Shown piece after piece: positions 1 through 8,713 of a stretch of 64,000 nt of DNA. Source of the DNA: Deltaproteobacteria bacterium (GTDB taxonomy: Bacteria > Myxococcota_A > UBA796 > CAJQPC01); contig JADKFE010000001.1 in NCBI GenBank assembly GCA_016717595.1, positions 124,001 to 188,000 on the forward strand. Direction: 5' to 3'. The notes below the pieces were generated by a model. It was not told the origin of the DNA and did not search any database. It was given only the letters and a program-made list of their open reading frames with translations. A program made the translations under genes and the position numbers. Within the stretch, counting starts at the first letter, position 1; every line of letters starts with the position of its first letter.

Positions 1-1164
1 GCTGCCGCCCACGGCGATCTCGATGGCGTTCACCGTCTCTTGGCCGCCGTCGAAGAGCTTCTTGCCGGTGCGTGTGGAGTAGACGAGCAGGGGGCCCTTC
101 ATGGGCTGCACGAGCACGAGCTGGCCGTCGCGGTCGATGCGGCTCCAGGCGAGCTCCCCGGCGTTGGGCTCGATGACGTTGACGCGGTTGTCGTCCTTCC
201 AGACGGTGATGCGGTCGGTGTGGGTGGCGGCGCGGAAGGCGCCGAAGCCGCTCGCGGTGATCACCGGGGGCACACCCTCGTCGTTCTGGCCGTGCAACAG
301 GCCGTCAGAGCCGCCCACCTGGATCCCGGCGTGGCTCCAGAGGCCCACACCGGAGGAGTCGGGCGCGCCGTGCTTGAGGCTCTCCACGGGCTGCAGGTCG
401 GGCAGAGAGAAGACGTGCACCGAGCGGCGGGTGATGGCGGCGGCCTGCTGGCCGTCGGGGGAGAGCACGACGTTGCCGATGCCCGAGCCGCCGCGGGTGG
501 CGAAGGACGCGCAGAGCACGCCGTCGATGACGCGCAAGAGCGAGATGCCCGCCGGGCCCGAGCACACGACGTAGGTGTAGTCCCGGGAGAAGTAGGCCTC
601 GTCCGCGGGCATCTGGATCTTGTCCATGGGCAGGCCCTCGCGGGTGCGGAGGTCCACCAGGCGGGGCTGGCCGTTGCCGTCGATGCACAAGAGGCGATCG
701 CCCCGGGCGTCGAACTCGACGGTGACGCCGCCGAAGCCTTGCCAGGCGATCTCGCGGTCGCCGCGCTGGATGTCCCAGAGGCGCACGAGGCCATCGACGG
801 CGATCGACGCGAGGCGAGTGCCTTCAGGGGAGATCGCCACGCCGCGCATGGCGCGAACGCGGCCTCGGGCGCCCTCGCGGCGCTCCAAGAACACCGACTG
901 GCCGTTGTCGGTGCGGTACACGCCGACGGTGCCGTCGTCGTCGCCGACGGCGATGTAGCCGCCGCCGCGGATGAGGCCGATGCTGTGCGTGATCGGCGCG
1001 CCGGGGTGGAAGACGAGGCCCGGGGCGGTCTCGTTGCGCCGGGTGACGGCCACGACCCCGTTGGCGTCGGCTGTGGCCCAGACCCCGCTGTGGGGATCGT
1101 AGGCGGCGCCGGTGATTGGGGCGTCATGGACGTTCGGACAGAACTGGTCAGCGAGCGACGGCAT
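1..1164 (-). CDS. WD40-repeat / beta-propeller protein (3' end outside window)
   Basis: The reading frame is open for 388 codons and runs off the left edge, so the C-terminus is missing. The N-terminus reads MPSLADQFCPNVHDAPITGA, and several blades follow with WD40-like endings, for example GVAISPEGTRLASIAVDGLVRLWDI at about residues 130-155 and NVVLSPDGQQAAAITRRSVHVFSLPDL further on. No signal peptide or second domain is visible, so a cytoplasmic scaffold or regulatory propeller is likely, but the partner is unknown. It is divergent from the GH57 gene across 122 bp. Long ORFs on the opposite strand here are codon-bias shadows. The start is the ATG at 1164; nothing upstream in frame looks propeller-like. 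Confidence 0.8.
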   Translation of the reverse strand, partial: MPSLADQFCPNVHDAPITGAAYDPHSGVWATADANGVVAVTRRNETAPGLVFHPGAPITHSIGLIRGGGYIAVGDDDGTVGVYRTDNGQSVFLERREGARGRVRAMRGVAISPEGTRLASIAVDGLVRLWDIQRGDREIAWQGFGGVTVEFDARGDRLLCIDGNGQPRLVDLRTREGLPMDKIQMPADEAYFSRDYTYVVCSGPAGISLLRVIDGVLCASFATRGGSGIGNVVLSPDGQQAAAITRRSVHVFSLPDLQPVESLKHGAPDSSGVGLWSHAGIQVGGSDGLLHGQNDEGVPPVITASGFGAFRAATHTDRITVWKDDNRVNVIEPNAGELAWSRIDRDGQLVLVQPMKGPLLVYSTRTGKKLFDGGQETVNAIEIAVGGS

Positions 1165-1286
1165 CCGCGATCTCCTCTCCCACTCAGCGGCCTGCGCCCG
1201 CCAGGGGAGCAGACAGAGGATACACCAGCGCGGTAGTATCTCACCACAACCGCCCTGGCGCCCCCGCGAGGATCACGAAGGCCCGG

Positions 1287-3272
1287 ATGACCCGAGCAGC
1301 CATCCTGTGGCATCACCACCAGCCCGACTACCGCGACCCGGCCACGGGCCGCCCCATGATGCCGTGGACACGCCTCCACGCGCTGCGGGGCTACCGTGAC
1401 GTCGGCGTGGCGCTCTTAGAGAGCGGCGTGCCGATGACGGTGAACCTCGTGCCGTCGCTCCTCGACCAGCTCGACTGGTACGCGTGCGGGGGCGGCGACA
1501 GCCACCTCGATCTCACCCGACGCCCCGCGGCGGATCTCAACGAGCATGAGCGCGCGGAGATCCTGCGCACGTTCATCGCGGGTCACCCGGCGATGTTCGG
1601 CGCGTGGCCCGGCGCGCGGCGGATCAAGGAGCGCCGGGAGCGCGGCGAGCCGTTTGGGGTGAACGATCTTCGTGATCTTCAGGTGTGGTCCACCCTCGCC
1701 TGGGTGGGCTGGAGCGGCGCGCGTGACGAGCGGGCGCTCAAGGAGCTGCGCAAGAAGGGCGCGGGCTTCACCGAGGCCGACAAAGACGTGATGCTCGCGG
1801 CCTGTGAGCGCCTCGTGCGCTCGGTGATGCCGCTCTACCGCGACCTGGCCCAGATGGGCGTGGCCGAGATCTCCGCCTCGCCGTACTACCACCCCATCCT
1901 GCCGCTCCTGATCGACACCGAGAACGCCCGGCGCTGCCTGCCCGATCTCCCGGCGGACATCCCCCGGGTCAAGCGCCCTGAAGACGCCATGGCCCAGCTC
2001 ATCCGCGGGCGGAGGCGCGTAGAGAGCGCCGTGGGCGCCGAGGTCGTCGGGCTGTGGCCGCCTGAAGGGGCCATCTGCCACGAGCTGCCCGAGATGGCGG
2101 CGCAGGCGGGCTTCCGCTGGCTGGTGAGCGACGAGGGCAACCTCTTGCGCTCCGAGCGTGACTTCTCGACCATCGGCGCCCCGTGGGATCTCGGCGATGG
2201 GGTGGTGGGCTTCTTCCGCGACCGCTCGATCTCCGACGACATCGGCTTTCGTTACGCCAAACGCCCGGCCAAAGACGCCGTCGACGCCTTGCTCTCGTCC
2301 TGCGAGGCGCGTGGGGGCCTGGTCACCATCGCCCTGGACGGCGAGAACCCCTGGGAGAGCTACGCCGACGCCGGGCAGGCGTTCTTGACCCGGCTGTGTG
2401 AGGCGCTCAACCGCCGAGATCGGGTCACCCCGGTGCGTTTCTCCGAGGCCGCCTTGGAGCCCGTGGCGGGCAAGGTCTACGCGCTGCACACCGGGAGCTG
2501 GGTGAACTCGGATCTGGCGATCTGGTTCGGGGATGAGGAGGATCGCCGGGGCTGGAGCCTGCTCGCGAAGGCCAGAGACGCCGTCGCCGCCGCCGGAGAC
2601 CCGCCCGAGGCCATGGAGCACATCTACGCCGCCGAGGGCTCGGACTGGTTCTGGTGGTATGGCCGCGAGTTCGACACGCCCTTCGCCTTGGACTTTGACC
2701 GCCTGTTCCGGGGGCAGCTCGCCGCGGCGTATCGGGCCTTGGGGCAGGCGCCGCCGGACTCGCTCTCGGTGCCGGTGAAGGCGCTCACCACGCCGCCGCC
2801 GGGGCTCAAGCTGCCGACGAGGGCGATCTCACCGCGGATCGACGGCGCCCGGAGGCTGTTCTTTGAGTGGGTGGGCGCGGGCTACGCCGACTGCGCGCGG
2901 CCCGGCGGGGCGATGAGCCTGAGCGCGGGGCACCTCCAGGGCATCGCCTGGGGCCTCGACGACAACCTGCTCTATGTGCGCTTGGACCACCGCCGCCCCT
3001 TGCCGCCGGAGCGCGCGGGCACGGAGTGGCAGCTCGTCTTGATGGGGGGCCCCGAGACGCGCACCCTGCGCTGGCCGTACATCGACGAGGACAACCGCAC
3101 CGATGGCCTCGTCGCCGGGGAGCTGTGCACCGAGCTGAGCCTCTTGTTGCCCAAAGACTTCCGCGGCAGCCTACACGTCGCGCTCATCCGCGATGGGGTG
3201 GAGGTGGCGCGGTATCCCCAAGACGGCGACGTGCCGGTGCAGCTCCACGAGGAGACCGACTGGTGGGTGTGA
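1287..3272 (+). CDS. Glycoside hydrolase family 57 protein (alpha-amylase / glucanotransferase type)
   Basis: A 661-residue protein from the ATG at 1287. The N-terminus ILWHHHQPDY carries the GH57 HQP motif. The family nucleophile region is GLWPPEGAI with Glu260, and the acid/base region is ALDGENPWESY with Asp351, which gives the expected two-residue catalytic pair. The C-terminal third (about 480-660) is a beta-rich accessory domain. The likely substrate is alpha-1,4-glucan: the next gene is a GH57 branching-type enzyme and glgA lies 4 kb downstream. No signal peptide is seen, so it should act in the cytoplasm. The exact reaction (amylase, 4-alpha-glucanotransferase or pullulanase-like) cannot be decided from motifs alone. 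Confidence 0.85.
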   Translation: MTRAAILWHHHQPDYRDPATGRPMMPWTRLHALRGYRDVGVALLESGVPMTVNLVPSLLDQLDWYACGGGDSHLDLTRRPAADLNEHERAEILRTFIAGHPAMFGAWPGARRIKERRERGEPFGVNDLRDLQVWSTLAWVGWSGARDERALKELRKKGAGFTEADKDVMLAACERLVRSVMPLYRDLAQMGVAEISASPYYHPILPLLIDTENARRCLPDLPADIPRVKRPEDAMAQLIRGRRRVESAVGAEVVGLWPPEGAICHELPEMAAQAGFRWLVSDEGNLLRSERDFSTIGAPWDLGDGVVGFFRDRSISDDIGFRYAKRPAKDAVDALLSSCEARGGLVTIALDGENPWESYADAGQAFLTRLCEALNRRDRVTPVRFSEAALEPVAGKVYALHTGSWVNSDLAIWFGDEEDRRGWSLLAKARDAVAAAGDPPEAMEHIYAAEGSDWFWWYGREFDTPFALDFDRLFRGQLAAAYRALGQAPPDSLSVPVKALTTPPPGLKLPTRAISPRIDGARRLFFEWVGAGYADCARPGGAMSLSAGHLQGIAWGLDDNLLYVRLDHRRPLPPERAGTEWQLVLMGGPETRTLRWPYIDEDNRTDGLVAGELCTELSLLLPKDFRGSLHVALIRDGVEVARYPQDGDVPVQLHEETDWWV

Positions 3273-3356
3273 TCCGCCGCGCAGGAGCGCTCGGCCGCCG
3301 TGCCGAAACCGTGGCTCGCGGGTCATCCCTGCTCTGCACTATCCGCGGGTGATCTG

Positions 3357-5042
3357 ATGGCCATCGGCAGCTTCGTCCTCGTCCTTCATGGCCATGTGCC
3401 CTACGTCCTCAAGCACGGGCGCTGGCCGCATGGGGACCACTGGGTGTTTGAGGCCGCCGCCGAGACGTACCTGCCGCTTCTGGAGGTGATCGAGTCCTGC
3501 CGCGCCGCCGGAGGCCGCTGCCCGATCACCCTAGGCCTCACGCCGATCCTGCTGGAGCAGCTCTCGCACCCGAACTTTAAGGAGCGTTTCCCGGCCTGGC
3601 TCGCCGAGCGTGAGGAGCGCGCCCACCGGGATGAGGTGGAGTTTGAGTCCTGGGGAGACGCCCACCTCGTCTCCTTGGCCCGGCGCTGGGCCGACCGCTA
3701 CGAGCGGCTCAACACCCTGTTTGACGCCATCAAGGGCGATCTGCCGGGGGCCTTCGCCCAGCTCTGGAACGAGGGGCAGATCGAGCTCATCTCCTCCAGC
3801 GCGACGCACGGCTACACGCCGCTCTTGCTGCAGGACTCGTCGATCCGCGCGCAGATCCGCATGGGGCTCAAGACGAGCGAGCGGGTGCTGGGCCGTCGCC
3901 CGACGGGGTACTGGCTGCCCGAGTGCGCCTACCGCCCCGGCGGCCCGTGGACCCCGGCGGTGGGCACGACGCCGTCTCGGGTGCGCCTGGGCACCGATCA
4001 GCACCTCGCCCGGGAGGGCGTGAAGTTCACCATCCTCGACGCCCAGATGTTCCGGGGCGCGCGCTCTGAAGGCATCCGCACCCAAGACGGCTACGTCAAG
4101 GTGGGCTGGGATCAGGCGGCGTGGGACGTGGGCCGGGTGTGGCGCTCGGTTCTGGAGCCGCACATCGCCTCCACCGACGGCACCGACACCGACCTCACCG
4201 TGTTCGGGCGCCACCCCGAGGTGAGCGAGCAGGTGTGGTCGGGTCAGGTGGGCTACCCCGCCGATGGCCGCTACCTGGAGTTCCACAAGAAGCACGGCAG
4301 CGACGGCCTGCGCTACTGGAAGGTCACCAGCGCCCGGGCGGGCTTGGGCGAGAAAGAGCGCTACAGCCCTGAAGACGTGCACGGGGCGGTGTTCTCTCAC
4401 GCCCAGCACTTCTGCTCCGTGGTGCGCGGCATCTTGCGCCAGCACCATGAGCGCCATGGCCGCGAAGGGGTGGTCGTCGCGCCCTTTGACGCCGAGCTCT
4501 TCGGCCACTGGTGGGCTGAAGGCCCGATCTTCCTGCGCGACGTGATGTTGACGCTCAACGCCGATCCCGAGATCACCGTGCGCACGGCGTCCGAGCAGCT
4601 CGCCTCCTTGCCCGCGGACAAGGTCGCGTGGTTCCCTGAGGGCTCTTGGGGCGCGGGCGGGGATCACCGCGTGTGGCTCAACGACGACCTCAAGTGGATG
4701 TGGGAGGTCATCTACCAGAACGAGAGCCGCTTTGGTGAGCTGTGCCTGACCTTGCCCTGGCGTGAAGACGGCGAGGTCGAGGCGCTCCTCAAGGACGCGG
4801 CGCGTGAGCTGCTGCTCCTCCAGGCCTCCGACTGGCCGTTCGTGATCTCCACCAAAGGCGCGCCCGACTACGGCATCAAGCGGTTCTCCGGCCACGCCAC
4901 CCGGTTTGATCGCCTCTGCGACATGGCCCAGGCCGTCGCGAAGGGCGAGATCCTGTCCGAGACCGACCTCGCGGTGCTCAACGAGGCCCGCGCGTGCGAC
5001 GATATCTTCCCCGACCTCGATCTGAACCTCTGGGGTGAATGA
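3357..5042 (+). CDS. GH57 1,4-alpha-glucan branching-enzyme-like protein (DUF1957 type)
   Basis: A 561-residue protein whose N-terminus, VLVLHGHVPYVLKHGRWPHG, is typical of the GH57 branching-enzyme (DUF1957) branch. The nucleophile motif GYWLPECAYRPGG gives Glu189 and the acid motif VAPFDAELFGHWW gives Asp378. The length fits GH57 branching enzymes (about 520-570 residues). The start is the ATG at 3357 rather than an earlier in-frame GTG, because homologous sequence begins at FVLVLHGH. It follows the first GH57 gene by 84 bp in the same direction, and together with GlgA it could build or reshape glycogen in the cytoplasm. Branching activity is inferred from the family. Confidence 0.87.
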   Translation: MAIGSFVLVLHGHVPYVLKHGRWPHGDHWVFEAAAETYLPLLEVIESCRAAGGRCPITLGLTPILLEQLSHPNFKERFPAWLAEREERAHRDEVEFESWGDAHLVSLARRWADRYERLNTLFDAIKGDLPGAFAQLWNEGQIELISSSATHGYTPLLLQDSSIRAQIRMGLKTSERVLGRRPTGYWLPECAYRPGGPWTPAVGTTPSRVRLGTDQHLAREGVKFTILDAQMFRGARSEGIRTQDGYVKVGWDQAAWDVGRVWRSVLEPHIASTDGTDTDLTVFGRHPEVSEQVWSGQVGYPADGRYLEFHKKHGSDGLRYWKVTSARAGLGEKERYSPEDVHGAVFSHAQHFCSVVRGILRQHHERHGREGVVVAPFDAELFGHWWAEGPIFLRDVMLTLNADPEITVRTASEQLASLPADKVAWFPEGSWGAGGDHRVWLNDDLKWMWEVIYQNESRFGELCLTLPWREDGEVEALLKDAARELLLLQASDWPFVISTKGAPDYGIKRFSGHATRFDRLCDMAQAVAKGEILSETDLAVLNEARACDDIFPDLDLNLWGE

Positions 5043-5092
5043 CCGGCGGCGCGAAGCGGCCTCCGGCGACCCTGGCAACGTCCTGGTGTTGA

Positions 5093-6037
5093 ATGAGTGA
5101 GCTGCGCCGCTGCCCGATTCGTGGGCACCACGTCATCCTCGCGACGGATCGCCTCGTCACCCCCAACATTCGCCCGCCCGTCAACGGCGGCGGCGACGGC
5201 TGCGTCTTGTGTGTGGACGGCCCGGCGCGGCGCTGGAAGGTGCTGGGGCGGCGTGGGGCCTGCGTGGTGGTGCCGAACGGCCGCCCGGCGCTCAAGATCG
5301 AGGCCCAGGGGGGCTGGCAGCGGGTGGGGCCTTACGAGCGCCGCGAGGGCTTGGGCGCGCACGAGGTCATCGTCGAGTCCGATGAGCACGGGCGCACGCC
5401 GTGGCAGCAGACCCCGGCGGAGCTCGCTGATGTGCTGAGCTTGGCCCGAGAGCGCCTGATCGACCTGCGCCGCGACCCCCGCCTAAAAAACCTCTCGTGG
5501 ATCAAGGTCCACCGCGCCGAGGCCGGGGCGAGGGTAGACCACCCCCACTCCCAGGTCATCGCGCTGCCCGAGCCCGGCCCCTTGGCGGCGCGGGAGGTCG
5601 AGGCCCACGAGCGTTACGCCCAAGAGAACCACGGGCGGAGCCTCTCCCAAGACCTCATCCAGCACGAGCTTCAAGACGGCGCGAGGGTCATCCACGCCGA
5701 CCCCCTCTTCGTGAGCCTCGTGCCCTTCGCGCCGTGGGCGGCCTTTGAGTGCTGGATCTGGCCACGCTCCGGCGGCCCGGCGTTTGAGTCCACGGATGAT
5801 GACGACAGCCTGGCCTTGGCGAGCCACCTCTGCGGCTTGTTGAGCCGGCTGCACACGGCCCTGGGCGACGCGCCGTTGCAGATCGTGCTGCGCACCGAGC
5901 CGAGCTGCGCGACGTTTCGGTGGCGCCTGGAGCTGCGCCCGGTGATCGAGAACCCCCGGGCCTTGACCTTGGCCACGGGGTGCGCCGAGCAGGCCGTGCC
6001 GCCGGAGGAGGTCGCGGCGTTTCTGCGGGGGCTCTGA
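5093..6037 (+). CDS. Galactose-1-phosphate uridylyltransferase-like HIT-superfamily protein
   Basis: A 314-residue protein with the GalT layout. An early CVLC pair (about residues 41-44) fits the structural metal site, and the active-site triad motif H150-P-H152-S-Q154 matches the nucleophilic His of GalT-type nucleotidyltransferases. The C-terminal FRWRLELRPVIENP resembles the second GalT half. It probably transfers a nucleotidyl group between sugar phosphates. Because it lies between the GH57 and glgA genes, the substrate may be a glucose-1-phosphate (ADP- or UDP-sugar) rather than galactose. No other Leloir gene is present, so the symbol galT is withheld. Confidence 0.75.
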   Translation: MSELRRCPIRGHHVILATDRLVTPNIRPPVNGGGDGCVLCVDGPARRWKVLGRRGACVVVPNGRPALKIEAQGGWQRVGPYERREGLGAHEVIVESDEHGRTPWQQTPAELADVLSLARERLIDLRRDPRLKNLSWIKVHRAEAGARVDHPHSQVIALPEPGPLAAREVEAHERYAQENHGRSLSQDLIQHELQDGARVIHADPLFVSLVPFAPWAAFECWIWPRSGGPAFESTDDDDSLALASHLCGLLSRLHTALGDAPLQIVLRTEPSCATFRWRLELRPVIENPRALTLATGCAEQAVPPEEVAAFLRGL

Positions 6038-6117
6038 GGCCGCCGAGGGACGCCCGATTCACGCAAGACTCCGCTTGACCTCGCCCAAACGTGTTGAACT
6101 CGCCCGGAGCAAGAACG

Positions 6118-7248
6118 ATGCTCGTCCTGACCTTCACCTCGTTTGTGTTGCTCTCCGGCTGCGGCCCCTCCCCAGAGCCTCTGGTCTTGCCCGACGACCC
6201 TGCCGAGCGCGGCGTGCCGGTGGGGGTGCGCACGGTGAACATCGGCGGCGATCTGACCGTGGAGATCTGGTACCCGGCGTCTGACGAAGACGCCGCCGCC
6301 GCCGCCGAGGCCGTGGACTTCAACGAGTACGTCCCCCAGGTCTTCTACGACGCCGTGGGCGACTTCAGCTTCCCCGCGGTGAACGGCCTCGCCGCGCGAG
6401 ACCTGGCGCTGCGGGTGCCCGAGACCCCGTACCCCGTGGTGTTCTTCTCTCACGGCCTCGGCGGGGCCCGGGTGCAGTCGATCAACTACACCACGCACCT
6501 CGCGTCCCGGGGCTACGTCGTGCTCAGCGCCGATCATGTCGGGCGCCGCATGACGGACCTGCTGCCCTGCCTGCTCTCGCCGCCCCTGGAGGGCTGCGAT
6601 CTCAGCGGGACCATCGAGGATCCAGGCCCGGAAGACGTCGCCGACGCCTTGGATTGGTTGACCGACCAATCTACAAACGAGGAGTCGTGGCTAACCGGCG
6701 CGGTGGACCTCAGCCGGGTTGGGCTCAGCGGGCACAGCGCCGGGGGCGGCACGACGGCCAGCCTGGGGGACGAAGACGCCCGCTTCACCTCCCTGTTGAC
6801 CCTCGCCGCCGGGGGCGCCGTCGAGCGTGACGTGCCCACGATGGTGATGGGCGGGGAGTGTGACTCCTTCGCCGGAGAGGCCAGCGTCGGCGGCGCCTAT
6901 GACGCCAACGAGCGCGGGGCCTGGGTGTCTATCGCCGGGGCGGGGCACCTCGCGTTCTCCGACCTCTGCGATCTCAAGCTCGATGAGCTCGGCGACGCGC
7001 TCCTCGCCGACCGCGACGACCTCAACGACACGCTCTACGACCTGCTCGTTCAGCTCGCCACCGACGGCTGCCCCACCGGCGCGCCGCCGCCCACCTGCAG
7101 CGTGAGCGCGTATGGCGACCTTCCCGCCGCCCAGGAGGCCGTGCGCCGCTACTCGACGGAGTGGTTTGACCTCACCCTGCGCGGCGAGGCGCGGGACCTC
7201 ACCGCCGCGCCCAGCGACGGGGTGACGGTGGAGAGCAAGGGGCTGTGA
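6118..7248 (+). CDS. Alpha/beta-hydrolase lipoprotein (PAF-acetylhydrolase / dienelactone-hydrolase-like)
   Basis: The start at 6118 gives a lipoprotein signal peptide, MLVLTFTSFVLLSGC, with lipobox Cys15; the in-frame ATG at 6091 would spoil it. The mature part has the serine-hydrolase signatures: VVFFSHGLGGAR (oxyanion region), GLSGHSAGGGTT (nucleophile Ser in GxSxG), and GAGHLAFSDL with a late candidate catalytic His. The overall pattern resembles bacterial PAF-acetylhydrolase-like esterases. It should be anchored in the inner or outer membrane facing the periplasm or outside. The natural ester substrate is not apparent. It sits between galT-like and glgA genes without obvious metabolic linkage. 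Confidence 0.8.
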   Translation: MLVLTFTSFVLLSGCGPSPEPLVLPDDPAERGVPVGVRTVNIGGDLTVEIWYPASDEDAAAAAEAVDFNEYVPQVFYDAVGDFSFPAVNGLAARDLALRVPETPYPVVFFSHGLGGARVQSINYTTHLASRGYVVLSADHVGRRMTDLLPCLLSPPLEGCDLSGTIEDPGPEDVADALDWLTDQSTNEESWLTGAVDLSRVGLSGHSAGGGTTASLGDEDARFTSLLTLAAGGAVERDVPTMVMGGECDSFAGEASVGGAYDANERGAWVSIAGAGHLAFSDLCDLKLDELGDALLADRDDLNDTLYDLLVQLATDGCPTGAPPPTCSVSAYGDLPAAQEAVRRYSTEWFDLTLRGEARDLTAAPSDGVTVESKGL

Positions 7249-7279
7249 GCGGCGCCCGTCTCTGAGTTAGACTCGCGCC

Positions 7280-8713
7280 ATGAACCTGCTCTTCGTGTCG
7301 TCTGAGGTCGCGCCTTTCTCTCAAACCGGCGGTCTGGGAGACGTCTGCGGCGCCTTGCCCATCGCCTTGGCCCAGCGGGGTCACCGTGTGGTGGTCGTCT
7401 CTCCGGCCTATGGCCGCGCGAACGATCACCTCGCCTGGGACACCGGGGTCACCGCACGTTTCTGGCTCTTTGGTGAGCAGCACGACGTGCGCTATCGGGT
7501 GTATCGCCCGCAGGACAACCTCGCGTTTGTGCTCATCGACAGCCTATGTTTTCGCCGCAGCGGCATCTACGGCGACTCCAACGGCGTCTATGGCGACAAC
7601 CTCATGCGTTTCGCCCTGTTGTGCCGGGCGGCCTTGGAGGTGCCCCGCCGGGTGGAGGCCCTGGCCGATGGGCGCCTGGGCGACGAGTTTGTGCTCCACG
7701 CCCATGACTGGCACGCGGGCCTCGCGCCCCTCTACCTCCGGGCGCATTACCACCCCGTCGGGCTCTACACCCGCTGCCGCAGCGTGCTCACCATCCACAA
7801 CGCCGCGCACCAGGGCCGCTACGCCGCCTCGGAGTTCGGCGGCTTGGACCTCTCGCCCCGGCACATGGAGACGACGCTGTGGGGCGACACCCTCGCGGCG
7901 CTCAAGACGGGGCTGGTGAGCGCGGATCACGTCACCGCGGTGAGCCCGAGCTTCGCCCGCGACCTGCGCACCCCTGAAGGCGGCTTTGGCCTCGACGCCA
8001 TCCTGCGCCGGGTGCCGCTCACGGGCATCCTCAACGGCATCGACACGACCCTGTGGGATCCGGCCTCCGACAAACATGTGCCCCAGGCCTACAGCCTGCA
8101 CGACATGGCGGGCAAGGCCGCGTGTAAGGCCGCGCTGCAGCGAGAGCTCGGCCTGCCGGTGCGCCCGGAGGTGCCGCTCTTCGCCCTGGTGAGCCGCTTA
8201 GACGGCCAGAAGGGCGTAGACAGCGTGCTGCGCCTCGCCCCCTGGATTCTGGAGCAAGACCTGCAGTTTGTGGCCTTGGGCAGCGGGGCGAGCAGCCTGC
8301 AGAGCGGCCTCAAGGGCATGGAGGCTCGGGCGCCGCACCGGGCGCGGGCGATCATCGGCTTTGATGTGCCGCTCTCCCACCGCATCTACGCCGGGGCCGA
8401 CTTCTTGCTGGTGCCTTCGCTGTTTGAGCCCTGCGGCCTCACCCAGCTCTACGCCATGCGCTACGGCGCCATCCCCGTCGTGCGCGCCACGGGCGGGCTG
8501 CGCGACTCCGTGCGCCCCTGGGGCCCGGTGAGCCACGACGGCACGGGCTGGCTCTACGATGAGCCGGAGCAGCTCGGCCAGGCGATGTTCTGGGCGTTCC
8601 GCACCTGGTGGGATCACCCAAGCTCAATCCACCAGCTCCGGGTGAACGGCATGTCTCAGGACTGGAGCTGGGGCCCGGCGGCGGAGCGTTACGAGGCCGT
8701 CTACCAGGGTTAG
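7280..8713 (+). CDS. glgA: Glycogen synthase (GT5)
   Basis: A 477-residue GT5 synthase of normal length. The N-terminal nucleotide-sugar loop is SSEVAPFSQTGGLGDVCGALP (Gln replaces the usual Lys of KTGGL), followed by HDWHAGLAPLY and the C-terminal signature PSLFEPCGLTQLYAMRYG with the retaining-GT Glu. It elongates alpha-1,4-glucan from ADP- or UDP-glucose in the cytoplasm. It closes a glycogen cluster with the two GH57 enzymes upstream. Its stop codon overlaps the stop of the convergent sulfatase-like gene by 4 bp, so the two transcripts meet tail to tail. QTGGL instead of KTGGL is a small departure that occurs in some GlgA proteins. Confidence 0.93.
   Translation: MNLLFVSSEVAPFSQTGGLGDVCGALPIALAQRGHRVVVVSPAYGRANDHLAWDTGVTARFWLFGEQHDVRYRVYRPQDNLAFVLIDSLCFRRSGIYGDSNGVYGDNLMRFALLCRAALEVPRRVEALADGRLGDEFVLHAHDWHAGLAPLYLRAHYHPVGLYTRCRSVLTIHNAAHQGRYAASEFGGLDLSPRHMETTLWGDTLAALKTGLVSADHVTAVSPSFARDLRTPEGGFGLDAILRRVPLTGILNGIDTTLWDPASDKHVPQAYSLHDMAGKAACKAALQRELGLPVRPEVPLFALVSRLDGQKGVDSVLRLAPWILEQDLQFVALGSGASSLQSGLKGMEARAPHRARAIIGFDVPLSHRIYAGADFLLVPSLFEPCGLTQLYAMRYGAIPVVRATGGLRDSVRPWGPVSHDGTGWLYDEPEQLGQAMFWAFRTWWDHPSSIHQLRVNGMSQDWSWGPAAERYEAVYQG

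Noticed and set aside
40..1236. 398-codon plus-strand ORF opposite the WD40 gene
   Set aside because: It is Gly/Val/Ala/His-rich with no domain, and the minus frame shows clear WD40 blades.
3531..5078. 515-codon minus-strand ORF
   Set aside because: It is a shadow of the GH57 branching-type gene, whose frame carries the conserved catalytic motifs.
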